Source: Terrabacter sp. MAHUQ-38
GTDB taxonomy: Bacteria > Actinomycetota > Actinomycetes > Actinomycetales > Dermatophilaceae
Assembly: GCF_014518425.1 (NCBI RefSeq)
Contig: NZ_JACVCU010000003.1
Location: 846,523 to 910,522, forward strand
Direction: 5' to 3'
DNA: 64,000 bases
The notes under the pieces are model-generated. The model did not search any database. It worked only from the letters and a program-made list of their open reading frames with translations, and had not been told where the DNA came from. The position numbers and the translations under genes were made by a program. Each line of letters opens with the position of its first letter. Position 1 is the stretch's first letter. Shown here piece by piece: positions 52,985 through 61,548 of the stretch.

Positions 52985-54286
52985 ATGCGAGCTCAGACCA
53001 CGATCGGAGGCCTGGCGTGTGTGGCGCTGGCAGCGACGTTGGCGGCCTGTGCGCCCGGTACCGCGGAGCCCTCCTCCGGCGGCCAGAGCGCCCCCGCCAC
53101 GGTGGACTTCAGCAGCTTCAAGGGCAAGACCCTCACCTACGTGTACTTCACGGACGGTCCCGACGAGAAGGCCACGAGGGATGCGATCGCCAAGTTCGAG
53201 CAGGAGACCGGGGCAAAGGTGAACCTCCAGATCGTCCCGTTCGCCGACCTCAACACGGCTCTGCAGGCGCGGCTGTCGGGCGGCAACGCGCCCGAGGTCG
53301 CACGCGTCTCCGACTGGCACCCCTTCGCGGATGAGGCCGTCGACTTCAAGCAGTACTTCGGCAGCGACTACGCGTCGGAGTTCTCCGCCGGCGCCGCCGG
53401 CACCGCCCAGGACGCCGCAGGCCACATGTATGCCGTGCCGAGCGACTCCACGATCAACGGTCCCTTCATCAACGTGGACGCCTTCAAGAAGGCCGGCGTC
53501 GCCGTACCGACCAAGTGGACCTGGGAGGAGCTCGTGACCTCCGCGAAGAAGGTGGCGGCGGCGAACCAGATGCCGTACGCCGTCGCCATCGACAAGTCGG
53601 GCAACCGCCTCAGCACGGTGCTGAGCCAGTTCGGCACCGTCATGGTCGGCAAGGATGGCACGAACGCCCTGGACAAGGCGAAGGCAGCCAAGGCGCTGAC
53701 GTTCTTCACCGACCTGGTCAAGAGCAACGCCTCCCCCAAGGACTTCTGGCTGGGCTCGGGGAGCAAGTACTCGGGCGCCAACGAGATCTTCCTGGCCAAG
53801 CAGGTCCCGGTGTACCTCTCCGGTCCGTGGCAGGTCGGCGCGTTCGCCGAGAGCGCGAAGTTCACCTGGGCCGCTGTGCCCAACCCGTGCGAGGAGCGCT
53901 GCGGCGGCTTCCCCGGAGGCAAGTTCATGGTGGCCTTCAAGAACAGCAAGGACCCGGTCCTCGGAGCGGCCTTCGTCCAGTGGATGAACCGGGCGGAGAA
54001 CCAGACCGAGATCGACAAGACGGCGTTCTGGCTGCCCACCCGCAAGGACCTCACCGAGAAGGGCTTCGACTACCCGACTCACGACGCCGACATGAAGGTC
54101 TTCGTCTCGCAGATCCGCGAGACGCCGGAGGACACCTGGCCTGCAGGCTTCGACCCGGCGTTCACGAACTCGGCCAAGGCCCTGATCGCCGAGACGGACA
54201 AGGTCGTCGCCGGTCAGCAGGATGTCGCAACAGCGGTCGACAACGTGTCCGCCGAGATCGACAAGGCGATCCAGGGCGCGAAGTGA
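52985..54286 (+). CDS. Sugar ABC transporter substrate-binding lipoprotein (CUT1)
   Basis: A 433-residue lipoprotein with signal and lipobox GLACVALAATLAAC. The mature part is an extracellular solute-binding family 1 receptor: LTYVYFTDGPDEKATRDAIAKFEQETGAKVNLQIVPFADLNTALQARLSGGNAPEVARV, then VPVYLSGPWQVGAF. Such receptors bind oligosaccharides. GGAG precedes ATG 52985. The stop overlaps the first permease start by one base (TGATG). With the enzymes downstream, unsaturated uronate oligosaccharides are the inferred cargo. Confidence 0.92.
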   Translation: MRAQTTIGGLACVALAATLAACAPGTAEPSSGGQSAPATVDFSSFKGKTLTYVYFTDGPDEKATRDAIAKFEQETGAKVNLQIVPFADLNTALQARLSGGNAPEVARVSDWHPFADEAVDFKQYFGSDYASEFSAGAAGTAQDAAGHMYAVPSDSTINGPFINVDAFKKAGVAVPTKWTWEELVTSAKKVAAANQMPYAVAIDKSGNRLSTVLSQFGTVMVGKDGTNALDKAKAAKALTFFTDLVKSNASPKDFWLGSGSKYSGANEIFLAKQVPVYLSGPWQVGAFAESAKFTWAAVPNPCEERCGGFPGGKFMVAFKNSKDPVLGAAFVQWMNRAENQTEIDKTAFWLPTRKDLTEKGFDYPTHDADMKVFVSQIRETPEDTWPAGFDPAFTNSAKALIAETDKVVAGQQDVATAVDNVSAEIDKAIQGAK

Positions 54287-55215
54287 TGACCGCCGCATCC
54301 GCCCCCGTTCGGGAACGGCCACCTCGAGGCCGCGTCCACCGGGGGCGCGTCAACACCCGCAGGCTCGCGCCGTACCTGTTCCTGCTGCCGAACATGCTGA
54401 TCTTCGCGGTCTTCACGATCTGGCCGGCGCTGAACGGCTTCAACCTCAGCTTCTACGACAGCAGCAACGGCCGGACGTTCAAACCGGTCGGCACCGGGAA
54501 CTACAGCGCGATCCTCAGCGACGAGGAGTTCTGGGCAGTGGTCCGTCACACGTTGGTGTACACGGTCGGATTCGTCCTCATCTCCACCGTGCTGGCCATG
54601 GCCCTGGCGCTGATGATCAACGCCCAGCGGCGGGGGCGCGGCGCGATCAGCGCGGCGTACTTCCTGCCGATCGTGATCTCGCCCGTGGTCGTGGGCATCG
54701 TCTGGAGGGCGGCCTTCGACCGGGAGCGCGGGATGGTGAACCAAGGGCTGTCGGCCGTCGGCCTCGGAGAGCCCGGATGGCTCGTCGAGCCGAGCTTGGC
54801 GATGGTCGCGATCATCGTCGTGGGGACGTGGATCCACCTCGGCTTCTACGCGATGATCCTCATGTCGGGACTGCAGTCCATCGACGGTTCGCTCTACGAG
54901 GCGGCCCGGATCGACGGCACGACCACCTGGCAGGCGATCCGCCTGATCACCATGCCGCTGCTGCGGCCGACGTTGATGGTCGTCGTCATCCTGGCGACGA
55001 TCGCCGGCTTCCAGTCCTTCGACTTCATCTTCACGCTCACCGGCGGTGGCCCCGTGAGCGCCACGACCCTGATGGTGCAGTACATCTACGAGAACGGGTT
55101 CAGCTATCCCATCGAGTACGGCCTCGCGAGCGCGGCGGCGGTGATCCTCTTCGTCGTGGTCTTCATGGTGACGTTTGCCAACTACGTCCTCGGGCGAAGG
55201 AGCGATTCGATATGA
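54286..55215 (+). CDS. Sugar ABC transporter permease (MalF-like)
   Basis: A 309-residue permease with six hydrophobic segments. PYLFLLPNMLIFAVFTIWPALNGFNLSFYD is the first, and the EAA loop reads SLYEAARIDGTTTWQAIRLITMPLLRPTLM. A basic N terminus of about 25 residues precedes helix 1. It pairs with the next permease, with four-base overlap ATGA (55212-55215). No ATPase gene lies in the unit, so it probably uses a shared MsiK-type ATPase encoded elsewhere. Confidence 0.92.
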   Translation: MTAASAPVRERPPRGRVHRGRVNTRRLAPYLFLLPNMLIFAVFTIWPALNGFNLSFYDSSNGRTFKPVGTGNYSAILSDEEFWAVVRHTLVYTVGFVLISTVLAMALALMINAQRRGRGAISAAYFLPIVISPVVVGIVWRAAFDRERGMVNQGLSAVGLGEPGWLVEPSLAMVAIIVVGTWIHLGFYAMILMSGLQSIDGSLYEAARIDGTTTWQAIRLITMPLLRPTLMVVVILATIAGFQSFDFIFTLTGGGPVSATTLMVQYIYENGFSYPIEYGLASAAAVILFVVVFMVTFANYVLGRRSDSI

Positions 55216-56111
55216 GCACCACCCTCACCGCCGCCGACACCGCTTCGCGTGCTCCCGAGCGGAAGCCGTCGACGTGGACCTCGATGTCGGGTCGGCCGCC
55301 GTCGACGAGCACCGTCGTGCGGACCACACTGCTCGTTGCCGGCGCGCTGGCAGTGGTTGCCCCGCTGGTGTGGGCCGCCTTGTCCTCGTTCAAGAGCGCG
55401 GAGGAGCTGGCGCAGACGCCGCCGACCCTGTGGCCGCACAACCCGACGGTCGACAACTACACGAGTGGTCTGCAGGCGTTCGACTTCGCGCGCTACCTGA
55501 CGAACAGCGTGATCGTCACGGTGGCAGCCACCGTCCTGACGCTGGCGATCAACTCGATGGCGGCCTACGCCCTGGCCAAGTTCAACTTCCGGGGACGCAC
55601 CGTGTTCTTCCTCATCACGCTGGCCACCATCATGATCCCGCTGCAGGTGATCCTCCTGCCGGTGTACCAGGTCGTCTCCTCGCTGGGGCTCACCAACTCC
55701 CTGCTTGGGCTGATCATCCCGCCGGCCGCGACCCCGACGGGCGTGTTCCTGCTCCGGCAGTACATGCTCACCCTGCCCGACGAGATGATCGAGGCGGCGC
55801 GCGTCGACGGCGCCGGTGAATGGGCCATCTTCTGGCGGATCATCCTGCCCCTCAGTCGTCCCGCGCTCGCGGTCGTCGCGATCTTCTCGGTGATCTGGCG
55901 CTGGAACGACTTCCTGTGGCCGCTCATCGTCGCGCAGGACGAGTCGAAGCAGACGATTCCGGTGGCCATCGCACGGTTCGCGAGCCAGCAGGCCATCCCC
56001 TTCAACCAGATCCTCGCTGTCTCGGTCGTCACCATCGTGCGGATCGTGGTCATCTTCCTTCTGCTGCAGCGGCAGATCATCGCCGGACTTTCCCAAGGTG
56101 CCATCAAGTGA
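55212..56111 (+). CDS. Sugar ABC transporter permease (MalG-like)
   Basis: A 299-residue permease. The periplasmic-facing start (SSFKSAEELAQTPPTLWPHNPTVDNYTSG) and the EAA loop MIEAARVDGAGEWAIFWRIILPLSRPALA are those of the MalG group. WRWNDFLWPLIVAQDESKQTIPVA is also typical. Its stop overlaps the GTG start of the following large gene by four bases (56108-56111), so that protein is made together with the importer. Confidence 0.92.
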   Translation: MSTTLTAADTASRAPERKPSTWTSMSGRPPSTSTVVRTTLLVAGALAVVAPLVWAALSSFKSAEELAQTPPTLWPHNPTVDNYTSGLQAFDFARYLTNSVIVTVAATVLTLAINSMAAYALAKFNFRGRTVFFLITLATIMIPLQVILLPVYQVVSSLGLTNSLLGLIIPPAATPTGVFLLRQYMLTLPDEMIEAARVDGAGEWAIFWRIILPLSRPALAVVAIFSVIWRWNDFLWPLIVAQDESKQTIPVAIARFASQQAIPFNQILAVSVVTIVRIVVIFLLLQRQIIAGLSQGAIK

Positions 56112-58849
56112 TTCCAGCCATCCCCCCGGCCCCGCTGACCGGAAGGACCGTGCACACCCTCGACGAACGCGGCTTCATCCGCGACTGGCTCGTGAGCCCA
56201 GCCTGGAGCGGGCCCTGCGACGACCTGGGTCGGCTCCTCGAGCCCGAAGGCAGCCCGTGGGGTGCCGATGGGAGGTGGGTGCTGACCAACGGTCCCGACG
56301 TGGCACCGTTCAAGCAGCGGTTGCATGCGCTGCATCCACTCCTGGACGAGCAGCCGCTGCCACCGGTGGTGGAAGGCGGCGCGCTCACGTGGACCCGTTC
56401 GCACGGAGACGCCGCGTCGACGGGGACGTGGCAGCGCGTCCACACGGGCACCGACGGCTTCGTCGACTGGAGTCGGTTCTGCTTCACACCCGAGTACCGG
56501 CACTCCGTGTGCGCCACCACGCTCGAGGTCGACCAGGCCGAGTACCGCGACCTCGAGATCGCCAGCACCGGTCCGGTGGCCGCGTTCGTCGATGGTGAGC
56601 TGGTGCTCCAGACCGACGAGTTCAGCTACATGGAGCCGATTCGACACCGGGTGCATGTCCGCCTCGAATCGGGAATGACCACCCTGCACATCGCGACCTG
56701 GCAGGTCGCCTTCCGGGAGTGTCGGCACATCGTGTCCGTCCGCGTGAACGGGCTCCCGGTGCGAGTGGTCATCCCGTCGCCCGGGGCTGACGAGCACGCC
56801 TCGCGGGCGGCCGAGCAGCTCCTCGAGTCGGTCGCGGTGGGGCCGTGGGCCAGCCGGGACGGCACGACGCGCATCAGCGGTCCACGAGGGGCTCGGCTGC
56901 TGGTCTCGGTCTCCGGAGCACCGGCGACGACGATCACGCTGGACGGCGGCAGGGCCGTCCTCGACCTCGCCCAGCCCCACGAGACCGACTCGGAGGGGGC
57001 GGCGTCAATGCTCAGCACCGGCGAGAGCGAGCTGACGCTGCGCGTCGCCCGCGACGACGTCCCCGTATGCCGGACGGCCCGTGTCGCGTCCCTGGCGGGT
57101 GTTCGCCGGGTGGACGCCCGTCACGAGACGCCCGAAGCCTGGCGCGAGCGGCTCCTGCGCCACAGCGCGGCAGCCGGACCGGGCTCCGCGCGCGCCCTCG
57201 CCCGACACGTCCTCGACCCGGACCGGCCCCTCGATACCGCGGACCTCGAGACCCCGCTGCGCATGATCGGTGCACGCTACGACTGCGCCGACTTCGAGGC
57301 GGTCGGCCTGATCCACCTGTGGCACCGACTGCCCGAGCAGTCATGGGGCGACGACGACCGCGAGAGCGTCCGGCGCGCCCTGACCGGCTTCAAGTACTGG
57401 ATCGACCAGCCCGGCCTCGACGCCATGTGCTACTTCACCGAGAACCACCAGTTCGTCTGGCACACCGCCGAGCTCCTCGTCGGCGAGATGTTCGCCGACG
57501 ACACTTTCACCAACACCGGCTGGACCGGACGCGAGCATGCCGAGCACGCAGCCCCCTTGGCCGAGGAGTGGATTCGTCGCAAGCTGGCCGGCGGCTTCAG
57601 CGAGTTCGACTCGAACGCCTACCTCGCCATCGACTGCTTCGCGCTCGTCTCGCTCGTCGAGTTCGCGCGCTCGCACGAGCTGAGACTGCTCGCCGAGGCC
57701 CTGCTCGACAAGGTCCTGCTGACCCTGGCCACGAACTCGTGGCAGGGCGTTCACGGAGCAGCGCACGGCCGGTCGTACACGCACACCCTCCGGTCCGCAC
57801 GCTTCGAAGAGACCGCGCCGATCATGTTGCTGCTCTGGGGAATCGGCGCCCTCAACGATGCCGTCCTTCCCGCGACCGTGCTCGCCACGGCCCGCCACTA
57901 CGCGATGCCGCCAGTGATCCGCTCGCTCGCCGGCGCCGAGCCGGACGAGTGGGACGGCAGGCAGGTCTACCGCGGCGAGTACCGCTTGCATCATGACCTG
58001 CTCGCGCGCCCGTACGGGTCGGACCTGCGGGTCTGGCGCACGCCCGACGCCATGCTGTCCAGCGTGCAGGACTACCGCTCCGGGCTGCCGGGCCTGCAGG
58101 AGCACATCTGGGGCGCGACGCTCGGGTCGGAGGTCCAGGTCTTCGCGACGCATCCGGCGGCGTCGACGATCAGCTCCTCGGCGCGGCCGAGCAGCTGGGC
58201 CGGACAGCGAGTTCTGCCACGTGCCCATCAGCACCGGGACAGCGTGCTGGTGCTGCATCGCATCGCCGACGACGACAGGTTCGGCACCACGCATCTCTGG
58301 TTCCCTGCCGACCTCTTCGACGAGTGGCAGCGGCAGGGACCGTGGCTGGCAGGACGAGTCGGCGAGGGCTACGTGGCCGTCGCCACGGGCCGCGGGTTCA
58401 CCCCGCAGACCACGGGCGACGAGGCGTGGCAGTGCTGGTGGCCGGCCGGTGACGGAGCCTGCTACGTCGCGACCGTGGGACGTCGTGCGGTCGACGGCGC
58501 CTTCTCGGACTTCGTTGCGGCCCTGGGCGATCCGGCGTTCGGTGGCAGCCGCGGCAATCCAGCCGTCTCGTGGACCGCCCGCGACGGCCGGGCGCTCGCG
58601 CTCGGGTGGGACACCGCGTTCACCGTCGACGGACGCGACCCGTCCCTCGGGGCCGACGGGACCCCGGGGGACACCCCGCACCTGCACAACCCGGCCTGCC
58701 GGCAAGAGGTCGGCGCTGACCGGCTCGAGGTCGAGTGGGAAGGCCAACGGCTCGTGATCGACTACAGCCGCGGCCGCCGTGCACACCCCGGGAGCGGTGT
58801 CGAGGCCTCGCTCGTGCAAGCCAGGGGGTCTCGCCATGGTCGGGCATGA
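56108..58849 (+). CDS. Large cytoplasmic protein of unrecognised family; candidate uronate-oligosaccharide lyase or hydrolase
   Basis: A 913-residue protein without signal peptide or membrane segment. Residues about 1-330 are strand-rich, including a carbohydrate-binding-like part (FCFTPEYRHSVCATTLEV, FVDGELVLQTDEF). Residues about 340-640 are helical in (alpha/alpha)-toroid style, with strongly conserved-looking stretches: ENHQFVWH (445-452), GFSEFDSNAYLAID (496-509) and HGAAHGRSYTH (549-559). The C-terminal third is again strand-rich. Toroid plus beta-sandwich is the layout of several polysaccharide lyase families. GTG 56108 overlaps the permease stop, and the GH105-like gene overlaps its end. 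The activity is inferred from layout and context only. Confidence 0.75.
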   Translation: MIPAIPPAPLTGRTVHTLDERGFIRDWLVSPAWSGPCDDLGRLLEPEGSPWGADGRWVLTNGPDVAPFKQRLHALHPLLDEQPLPPVVEGGALTWTRSHGDAASTGTWQRVHTGTDGFVDWSRFCFTPEYRHSVCATTLEVDQAEYRDLEIASTGPVAAFVDGELVLQTDEFSYMEPIRHRVHVRLESGMTTLHIATWQVAFRECRHIVSVRVNGLPVRVVIPSPGADEHASRAAEQLLESVAVGPWASRDGTTRISGPRGARLLVSVSGAPATTITLDGGRAVLDLAQPHETDSEGAASMLSTGESELTLRVARDDVPVCRTARVASLAGVRRVDARHETPEAWRERLLRHSAAAGPGSARALARHVLDPDRPLDTADLETPLRMIGARYDCADFEAVGLIHLWHRLPEQSWGDDDRESVRRALTGFKYWIDQPGLDAMCYFTENHQFVWHTAELLVGEMFADDTFTNTGWTGREHAEHAAPLAEEWIRRKLAGGFSEFDSNAYLAIDCFALVSLVEFARSHELRLLAEALLDKVLLTLATNSWQGVHGAAHGRSYTHTLRSARFEETAPIMLLLWGIGALNDAVLPATVLATARHYAMPPVIRSLAGAEPDEWDGRQVYRGEYRLHHDLLARPYGSDLRVWRTPDAMLSSVQDYRSGLPGLQEHIWGATLGSEVQVFATHPAASTISSSARPSSWAGQRVLPRAHQHRDSVLVLHRIADDDRFGTTHLWFPADLFDEWQRQGPWLAGRVGEGYVAVATGRGFTPQTTGDEAWQCWWPAGDGACYVATVGRRAVDGAFSDFVAALGDPAFGGSRGNPAVSWTARDGRALALGWDTAFTVDGRDPSLGADGTPGDTPHLHNPACRQEVGADRLEVEWEGQRLVIDYSRGRRAHPGSGVEASLVQARGSRHGRA

Positions 58850-59933
58850 CCTCACGTCGAGCCGCCTCGTCGCTCCCCCGCTGCCACCTCTGACGGGAGC
58901 GGCCCTCGACAGCGAAGCCCTGGTCCGGCTCGGTGAGCAGATCGAGGACCGCACCTGGCGCGACGGTCTTCCGGACTTCTTCTGGGGCGAGGGCGTTTGC
59001 CTGCTCGGCCTCATCCGGTTCGCCGACGCCGCAGGCCGGCCGTTCCCGTCACGCGTGCGGGACTGGCTGGACGAGCAGGTGGCCGGCGACATCGTCCTGG
59101 ACCACGTCAACCACCTCGCCCCCGGGACGGCCGCGGTGCTCGACGGCAGGCCTTCGAGCGCGGCCCTCGCGGACCGGCTGCTCGGGTGGCTCCGGACCTC
59201 CCCCGCGGTGACCCGGGCCGCCAACGGCGCCATCGAGCACTGGGCAGACGGGGTCTGGGCCGACACGGCCTTCATGGCCGGCGTGTTCCTCGGGCACCTG
59301 GGTGCGCGGCGCCGTGACCCGGCGCTGCTCTCCGAGCTCGGCCACCAGTGGCTCGCCCACGCTGAGATCCTCCAGGACGAGCAGACCGGGTTGTTCGTCC
59401 ACGGCTCCCATCTGGGGCGGCCGGTGCGTTGCTTCTGGGGACGGGCGAACGCCTGGATGGCGCTGTCCGCGGTCGAGTACCTCGAGCTCGCGGAGGGCGA
59501 TCCCCACCTCGCCGACGCCGACACCGTCGCCGCCGTGCGGGACCGGCTCGGTCGGCAGCTCGAGGCGCTCGCCTCGTGCCAGCCCGGGCACGGGGTGTGG
59601 AGCGTGCTCGTCGACGACCAGGCGGAGAACGCCGGGATCCTGGAGACGTCCGCGGCCGCAGGGCTCGGCGCCGCGATGCTGCGGGCCGTCGCGGTCGCGC
59701 CCGGCCTGTCCGACGCGATCACGGCGGCGGGCTGGCGTGCCGTGGCAGGCGCCCTGGCCTACGTCGAGGAGGGGGCCCTGACGCGCGTCAGTGCCGGAAC
59801 GGTGCTGCAGCTCGTCCCGTTCGGCTACAGCGTCATCCGCGACGACCGGCCGCAGCTGTGGGGGCAGGGACTTGCGCTGCACGCAGTGGCCGCAGCCCTG
59901 CAAGCACGCCGAGCTGCGAGGGAGGCCCCCTGA
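58836..59933 (+). CDS. GH105-like unsaturated uronyl hydrolase
   Basis: A 365-residue cytoplasmic (alpha/alpha)6-barrel protein resembling YteR/YesR. The acidic pair region is GVWADTAFMAGVFLG, with Asp143 at the same number as the YteR catalytic Asp. Further landmarks are CFWGRANAWMALSAVEYLEL (200-219) and ETSAAAGLGAAML. GH105 enzymes hydrate the 4,5-double bond of unsaturated galacturonyl or glucuronyl residues and release DKI. ATG 58836 follows AGGGGG and overlaps the previous gene by 14 bp. Its stop touches the kinase start (TGATG). The product feeds directly into KduI. Confidence 0.85.
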   Translation: MVGHDLTSSRLVAPPLPPLTGAALDSEALVRLGEQIEDRTWRDGLPDFFWGEGVCLLGLIRFADAAGRPFPSRVRDWLDEQVAGDIVLDHVNHLAPGTAAVLDGRPSSAALADRLLGWLRTSPAVTRAANGAIEHWADGVWADTAFMAGVFLGHLGARRRDPALLSELGHQWLAHAEILQDEQTGLFVHGSHLGRPVRCFWGRANAWMALSAVEYLELAEGDPHLADADTVAAVRDRLGRQLEALASCQPGHGVWSVLVDDQAENAGILETSAAAGLGAAMLRAVAVAPGLSDAITAAGWRAVAGALAYVEEGALTRVSAGTVLQLVPFGYSVIRDDRPQLWGQGLALHAVAAALQARRAAREAP

Positions 59934-60862
59934 TGGGCGCCGTCCTGTGCGTCGGCGAAGCCCTGATCTCCCTCGTCGCCCCGGCGGGGACTCCGCTGGA
60001 GTCCGCTGACGAGCTCTTCGTCTCGGCCGGCGGCGCCGAGCTCAACGTCGCCGTCCACCTCGCCCGGCTCGGCGTCGCCACTCGCTTCGCGGGAAGAGTC
60101 GGTTCGGACGCGTTCGGGCGCAGGCTGCGGCGGACGCTCGAGGACGCCGGCGTCGATGCCGCACACCTGGAGGAGGATCCCGACCGCGTCACCGGCATGT
60201 ACGTCAAGGACGTCACCGGGTCGGTGACGACGATGCGGTACTACCGGAGCGCGTCCGCGGCCACGACCTATCGACACGTGCCGGATCAGGCTCTTCACGG
60301 GGTGGAGCACGTGCACCTGACCGGCATCACGCCTGCGCTGTCCGCGGACTGCCTGGCGCTCGTGCAGGACCTTTTGGGAGCGCACCGGGTGCACACCTCG
60401 TTCGACGTGAACTACCGCCGTGCGCTGTGGGATCCGGCAGTCGCGGGCGGCGTCCTCGAGGGTCTCGCCCAGGAGGCCGACACCGTCTTCGTCGGACTGG
60501 ACGAGGCCGCGGAGATCTGGGGGTGCGCGACCGCCAGAGACGTGCGCCGGGTCCTGCCTCGGCCGGCAGAGCTCGTTGTCAAGGACGGGGCCCACGAGGC
60601 GGTGGCCTTCGTGGGGTCAGAGATCGTCTCGGTCCCGGCCCCGCGCGTCGAGGTGGTGGAGCCGGTCGGCGCCGGAGACGCCTTCGCGGCCGGGTATCTG
60701 GCCGCCCGCACCCTGGATCGGGAGCCCGAGGTCGCGCTCCGGTGGGGTCATGGCCTGGCCGGCGCGGTGCTGCAGCAGCTCGGGGACCACGGCATCCATG
60801 TCGGGCGCGAGCAGCTGGAAGCCATGGCAGAAGGAGGGGCAGCGACACATGGAACGCGTTGA
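59933..60862 (+). CDS. kdgK: 2-dehydro-3-deoxygluconokinase (PfkB family)
   Basis: A 309-residue ribokinase-fold enzyme. GGAELNVAVHLARLGVATRFAGRVGSDAFGRRL is the N-terminal PfkB signature, YYRSASAATT the lid/substrate part, and VEPVGAGDAFAAGYL the C-terminal signature with catalytic Asp. KDG is the expected substrate from the YYR-SAA motif and from the KduD/aldolase neighbours. It overlaps the GH105-like gene by one base and the aldolase gene by 14 bases. Confidence 0.9.
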   Translation: MGAVLCVGEALISLVAPAGTPLESADELFVSAGGAELNVAVHLARLGVATRFAGRVGSDAFGRRLRRTLEDAGVDAAHLEEDPDRVTGMYVKDVTGSVTTMRYYRSASAATTYRHVPDQALHGVEHVHLTGITPALSADCLALVQDLLGAHRVHTSFDVNYRRALWDPAVAGGVLEGLAQEADTVFVGLDEAAEIWGCATARDVRRVLPRPAELVVKDGAHEAVAFVGSEIVSVPAPRVEVVEPVGAGDAFAAGYLAARTLDREPEVALRWGHGLAGAVLQQLGDHGIHVGREQLEAMAEGGAATHGTR

Positions 60863-61460
60863 ACAGGAAGCCGTCGACGTCAGGAGGTCCTTCGCCGACA
60901 AGGTGGCTCGCGCCCGGGTCATCCCGGTGCTGCGCACCTCTACCGCCACCGAGGCGGTCGACGCCGCCGCGCGGTGCGTCGACGCCGGGCTCACCATGGT
61001 CGAGCTGACCGCGACCACCGAGGGCTGGCCGGAGGCACTGCGTCAGGTCCGAGCAGCTCATCCGCACCTGATGGTCGGGCTCGGCACGGTGCTGCGTGCC
61101 GACCAGGCACACATCGCCGTCGACTCGGGCGCCGACTTCGTCGTGTCTCCCTGCCCGGCTCCGGTCGTGCGCGCCGAGCTGGCCGGACGCATCCCCTTCA
61201 TGGAGGGCGGCATGACCGTGGCGGAGGTCCTGGCGTCGGCGGACCAAGGCGTGGCCAAGCTCTTCCCCGCGCACGTCGGCGGAATCAGCTACCTGCGCTC
61301 CCTGCTGGCCATCGCCCCCCGGGCACGAGTGGTGCCGACGGGCGGCATACCGCTGGCAGACGTTCGGCAGTGGCTCGCCGCTGGTGCCACGGCCGTCGGG
61401 GTGGGACGAGACCTGGTGGAGGCCGACGACATCGCCGCAGCCCTGCGGCAGCTCCTCTAG
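60849..61460 (+). CDS. eda: KDPG/KHG aldolase
   Basis: A 203-residue class I aldolase. Schiff-base Lys137 lies in VAKLFPAHVGG, and catalytic Glu52 in MVELTATTEGW; GLGTVLRADQA, FVVSPCPAPVV and VPTGGIPLADVRQWLAAGATAVGVG are all present. It splits KDPG into pyruvate and glyceraldehyde-3-phosphate, the last step of this locus. TATTEGW replaces the usual T-x-x-TPGA, a mild deviation near the phosphate site. ATG 60849 overlaps kdgK. Confidence 0.92.
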   Translation: MERVEQEAVDVRRSFADKVARARVIPVLRTSTATEAVDAAARCVDAGLTMVELTATTEGWPEALRQVRAAHPHLMVGLGTVLRADQAHIAVDSGADFVVSPCPAPVVRAELAGRIPFMEGGMTVAEVLASADQGVAKLFPAHVGGISYLRSLLAIAPRARVVPTGGIPLADVRQWLAAGATAVGVGRDLVEADDIAAALRQLL

Positions 61461-61548
61461 GTTCGGATCCGGCCCCTGCGCCGACCGGTCCTGTCACAGA
61501 GGCGGCCACCTGACGGGTACGCGCGCGAGTGGTGCCGCCGGATCCCCG

